Below, piece by piece: positions 62,148 to 64,000 of a DNA stretch of 64,000 nt; positions within the stretch are counted from its first letter, which is position 1, and the number at the start of each line of letters is the position of its first letter. Below the pieces are notes generated by a model, which saw nothing but the letters and a program-made list of their open reading frames with translations, did no database searches and had not been told where the DNA came from. Origin of the DNA: Epiperipatus broadwayi (taxonomy: Eukaryota > Onychophora > Udeonychophora > Euonychophora > Peripatidae); contig JAQFVV010006220.1 in the NCBI GenBank assembly GCA_028023455.1, positions 10,371,916 to 10,435,915 on the forward strand, written 5' to 3'. The position numbers were made by a program, and so were the translations under genes.

Positions 62148-62565
62148 TGCATACCAGCTGAGTCATAATTAAATAAACAAACAACATCAATAAAAATGAA
62201 CATGAGTTTATTATACTTAGAAAATATATATATAGATAAATGAGCTATTTATAAATCTTTAATTGAAACAGTCTCTATCATAAATTTTTTGTAGGGGATT
62301 TATTACTTCTGAATAACTCTATTTGAGAATAAGAAAATCTACATCTGATTTTCCGAACTTTTGCACACACGTTTACTCTGTTTGTTGCTGCTTTTTCAGT
62401 ATGTATGTTTTTCACATATATAGTTAATTTGCATAACTAATTTAAGTTCAATCCAGGCTAATTTTTTCTAAATTTTGCTACACTGGATAATTATGTAAGT
62501 ATTTTGCGGTAATTATCTTCTGATAAATCTTATTTACATTAATAATATTCGATATATATATAACA
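62148..62565 (-). repeat. Gypsy-2 5' LTR
   Basis: Begins TGCATACCAGCTGAGT on the plus strand; partner of 59057-59473. The substitution level by eye is clearly higher than between the gypsy-1 LTRs, so this insertion is older. Confidence 0.8.
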
Positions 62566-64000
62566 ATAAAAATAATAAACAAAACGGTAATTAACTTAAT
62601 ATACAGTCTTTACCATCATATTTATTATTTTTATTGTTATTACAGTAGTTTTTTAATTAATGGACATTTTATTTGTATTATATATATCCGTACACTTATT
62701 TTTTAAAAACTATGCACATTTCATTAATTTAAATTCGTTAGTTAGTAGTTTAAAAGGCACATCTGTATTATATCTATTAAGATCAAGATAATTATTATTT
62801 TTATCTGAATTGTTAATTATGAATATAAAATGTTCATCTCTATCACATTTATAAGGATCATTTTCATCATCACTCTATTTCTTTAATAATGTAGAATCTG
62901 CATTTATGCTTTATTTATTGACAACACCAATGTCAATCTTTACTTTATTTGTGCTTTGCATACTTTCTTTTAATACAATTAGCCAAATTTCATAATCATC
63001 ATTAACTAATATGCCAGGCATTTGACTTTAATATTATTTATCCAAACTGAGGTCATCTTCTGTCTATTGTCATGACAATACTACACTAAACTGATCATTC
63101 TATAACTCATCATTTATTAGATCTAATTTTTGTTTTTATGGTTTCTGGTTGTTGTTTTTATCAGGTTTTTTGAAAGCAACAACATGCTTTCAACTGTAAA
63201 ATCTTCCATTACTTCATACTTTACACTTTGTTCTACATCTGTATGTAATTTTGTAGATTTCTGTAACTGAATTTTTTTTGTATAGCATCATTACAAATCT
63301 TTGATCCAACACATCTACCTTTATTTCTTTAATTATACTGAAACTCTCATTTGTTCTTTTTTCTATGATGCCTTGTTCCAAATATGATACTTTACTTTCA
63401 TTTTCTTTATTACCTCCATCATCAATCATATTTTTGTTGTTGAAGGAACTTCATCACTATCTCTTTCATAATCTTCAGTTTTATTTTCTTTTTTCTATAT
63501 TTTATCAATATTTTTTTATCATTTATTGCTGTCTTTGTTTACACTTTTTTTCAGTTTACATTGAAATTCTAGATGACTTTGCTTTATTTCTTGCTTTATT
63601 TCTTTTTGACTATGGGGCATATTTCTAATTCTTAGTGCTTATTAATATATTCTGTAAAGGATTTTTCTCCAGGTATATTTCCAAGTTTCCCAAACTGTCT
63701 TTTCTTTTCTTGTAGTATACCATCACTATCTTCTTTACTCTATATTATTTTCTGATTCCAACTATTTGACTATCATTTATCCAATAATATTAACTTTTCT
63801 CTTTGACAGTGTAATCTTTTCACTGATAATTCTGAAGTTACTTCTGGCTATGGGACTTTTAAATTTATAAGCATATATCAATTGGTAATTTGATCTCTCA
63901 GAGTTCTTTCATAATTGGGCTCCATGCTTATAGATGCCAAAAATAATTAATCCCAAGTAAAGTCTACAAGTATGGCTAACAATCATTGCCAGAGGGCATC
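62566..64000. other. AT-rich DNA, no gene recognised
   Basis: The minus-strand frame 63214-63429 (71 codons, rich in Glu and Lys) and the plus-strand frame 63365-63628 overlap. Neither has a recognisable domain. Nothing else is visible up to the window edge. Confidence 0.4.

Larger units (their letters stand above)
59057..62565 (-). mobile_element. Ty3/gypsy LTR retrotransposon 2, old and internally deleted
   Basis: Two direct repeats of about 0.41 kb (59057 to about 59473 and 62148 to about 62565) bracket about 2.7 kb. On the minus strand, gag, zinc knuckle and integrase remnants follow in the expected order, but the roughly 2 kb that should encode protease, RT and RNase H is missing between about 61130 and 60700. 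Stops and frameshifts are frequent. The right LTR boundary is blurred by AT-rich sequence, and I could not define a target duplication. It is more decayed than gypsy-1 and of a different lineage. Confidence 0.8.

Overview
This window reads as non-genic DNA from a strongly A+T-rich animal genome, most likely an invertebrate. The repeats point to this: non-LTR retrotransposons (one RTE-like with a GAT-rich tail), two Ty3/gypsy LTR elements, mariner and hAT relics, long (TA)n tracts, and palindromic repeats that look like Penelope-like elements. There are no operons, ribosome binding sites or dense bacterial ORFs. I could not fix the species, and I recognise no intact host gene. Almost every readable protein is a decayed transposon protein.

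Layout. 0-3 kb: a long inverted-repeat (foldback) element interrupted by a 630-bp hAT-like non-autonomous element, then a small palindromic insertion with 14-bp flanking repeats. 3.1-5.3 kb: a broken LINE reverse transcriptase. 5.66-6.08 kb: a compound tandem repeat (40-bp, then 105-bp period). 6-16 kb: mostly unassigned AT-rich DNA, with a 98-bp-arm palindrome at 10.1 kb and a foldback at 11.3 kb. 16.25-17.33 kb and 39.27-40.05 kb: two insertions of one inverted-dimer element, each flanked by 13-14-bp direct repeats and each carrying two hammerhead-ribozyme-like motifs. 24.9-27.3 kb: mariner transposase relic next to a hAT transposase relic. 28.5-29.5 kb: two LINE fragments. 30.8-31.4 kb: a minisatellite and a dispersed repeat. 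34.0-34.8 kb: a long (TA)n tract, a palindrome and a possible tRNA-derived SINE.

46.565-54.927 kb holds the most complete element: a minus-strand Ty3/gypsy retrotransposon with LTRs of about 1.9 kb and gag, protease, RT, RNase H and integrase all recognisable but broken by frameshifts and stops. It inserted into a sequence that is also present, uninterrupted, at 57.5-58.06 kb, so the window carries its own empty site. 59.06-62.57 kb is a second, older minus-strand gypsy element: two LTRs of about 0.41 kb, a gag and zinc-knuckle remnant, and an integrase with an internal duplication, but no recognisable reverse transcriptase.

The most interesting system is the pair of inverted-dimer elements with hammerhead-like folds. 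The core matches CUGANGA ... GAAA with a two-base-pair stem III and a six-base-pair stem I. Across the four copies the N position is T, A, C and C. This fits Penelope-like or retrozyme-like retroelements, but ribozyme activity and family membership are inferences.
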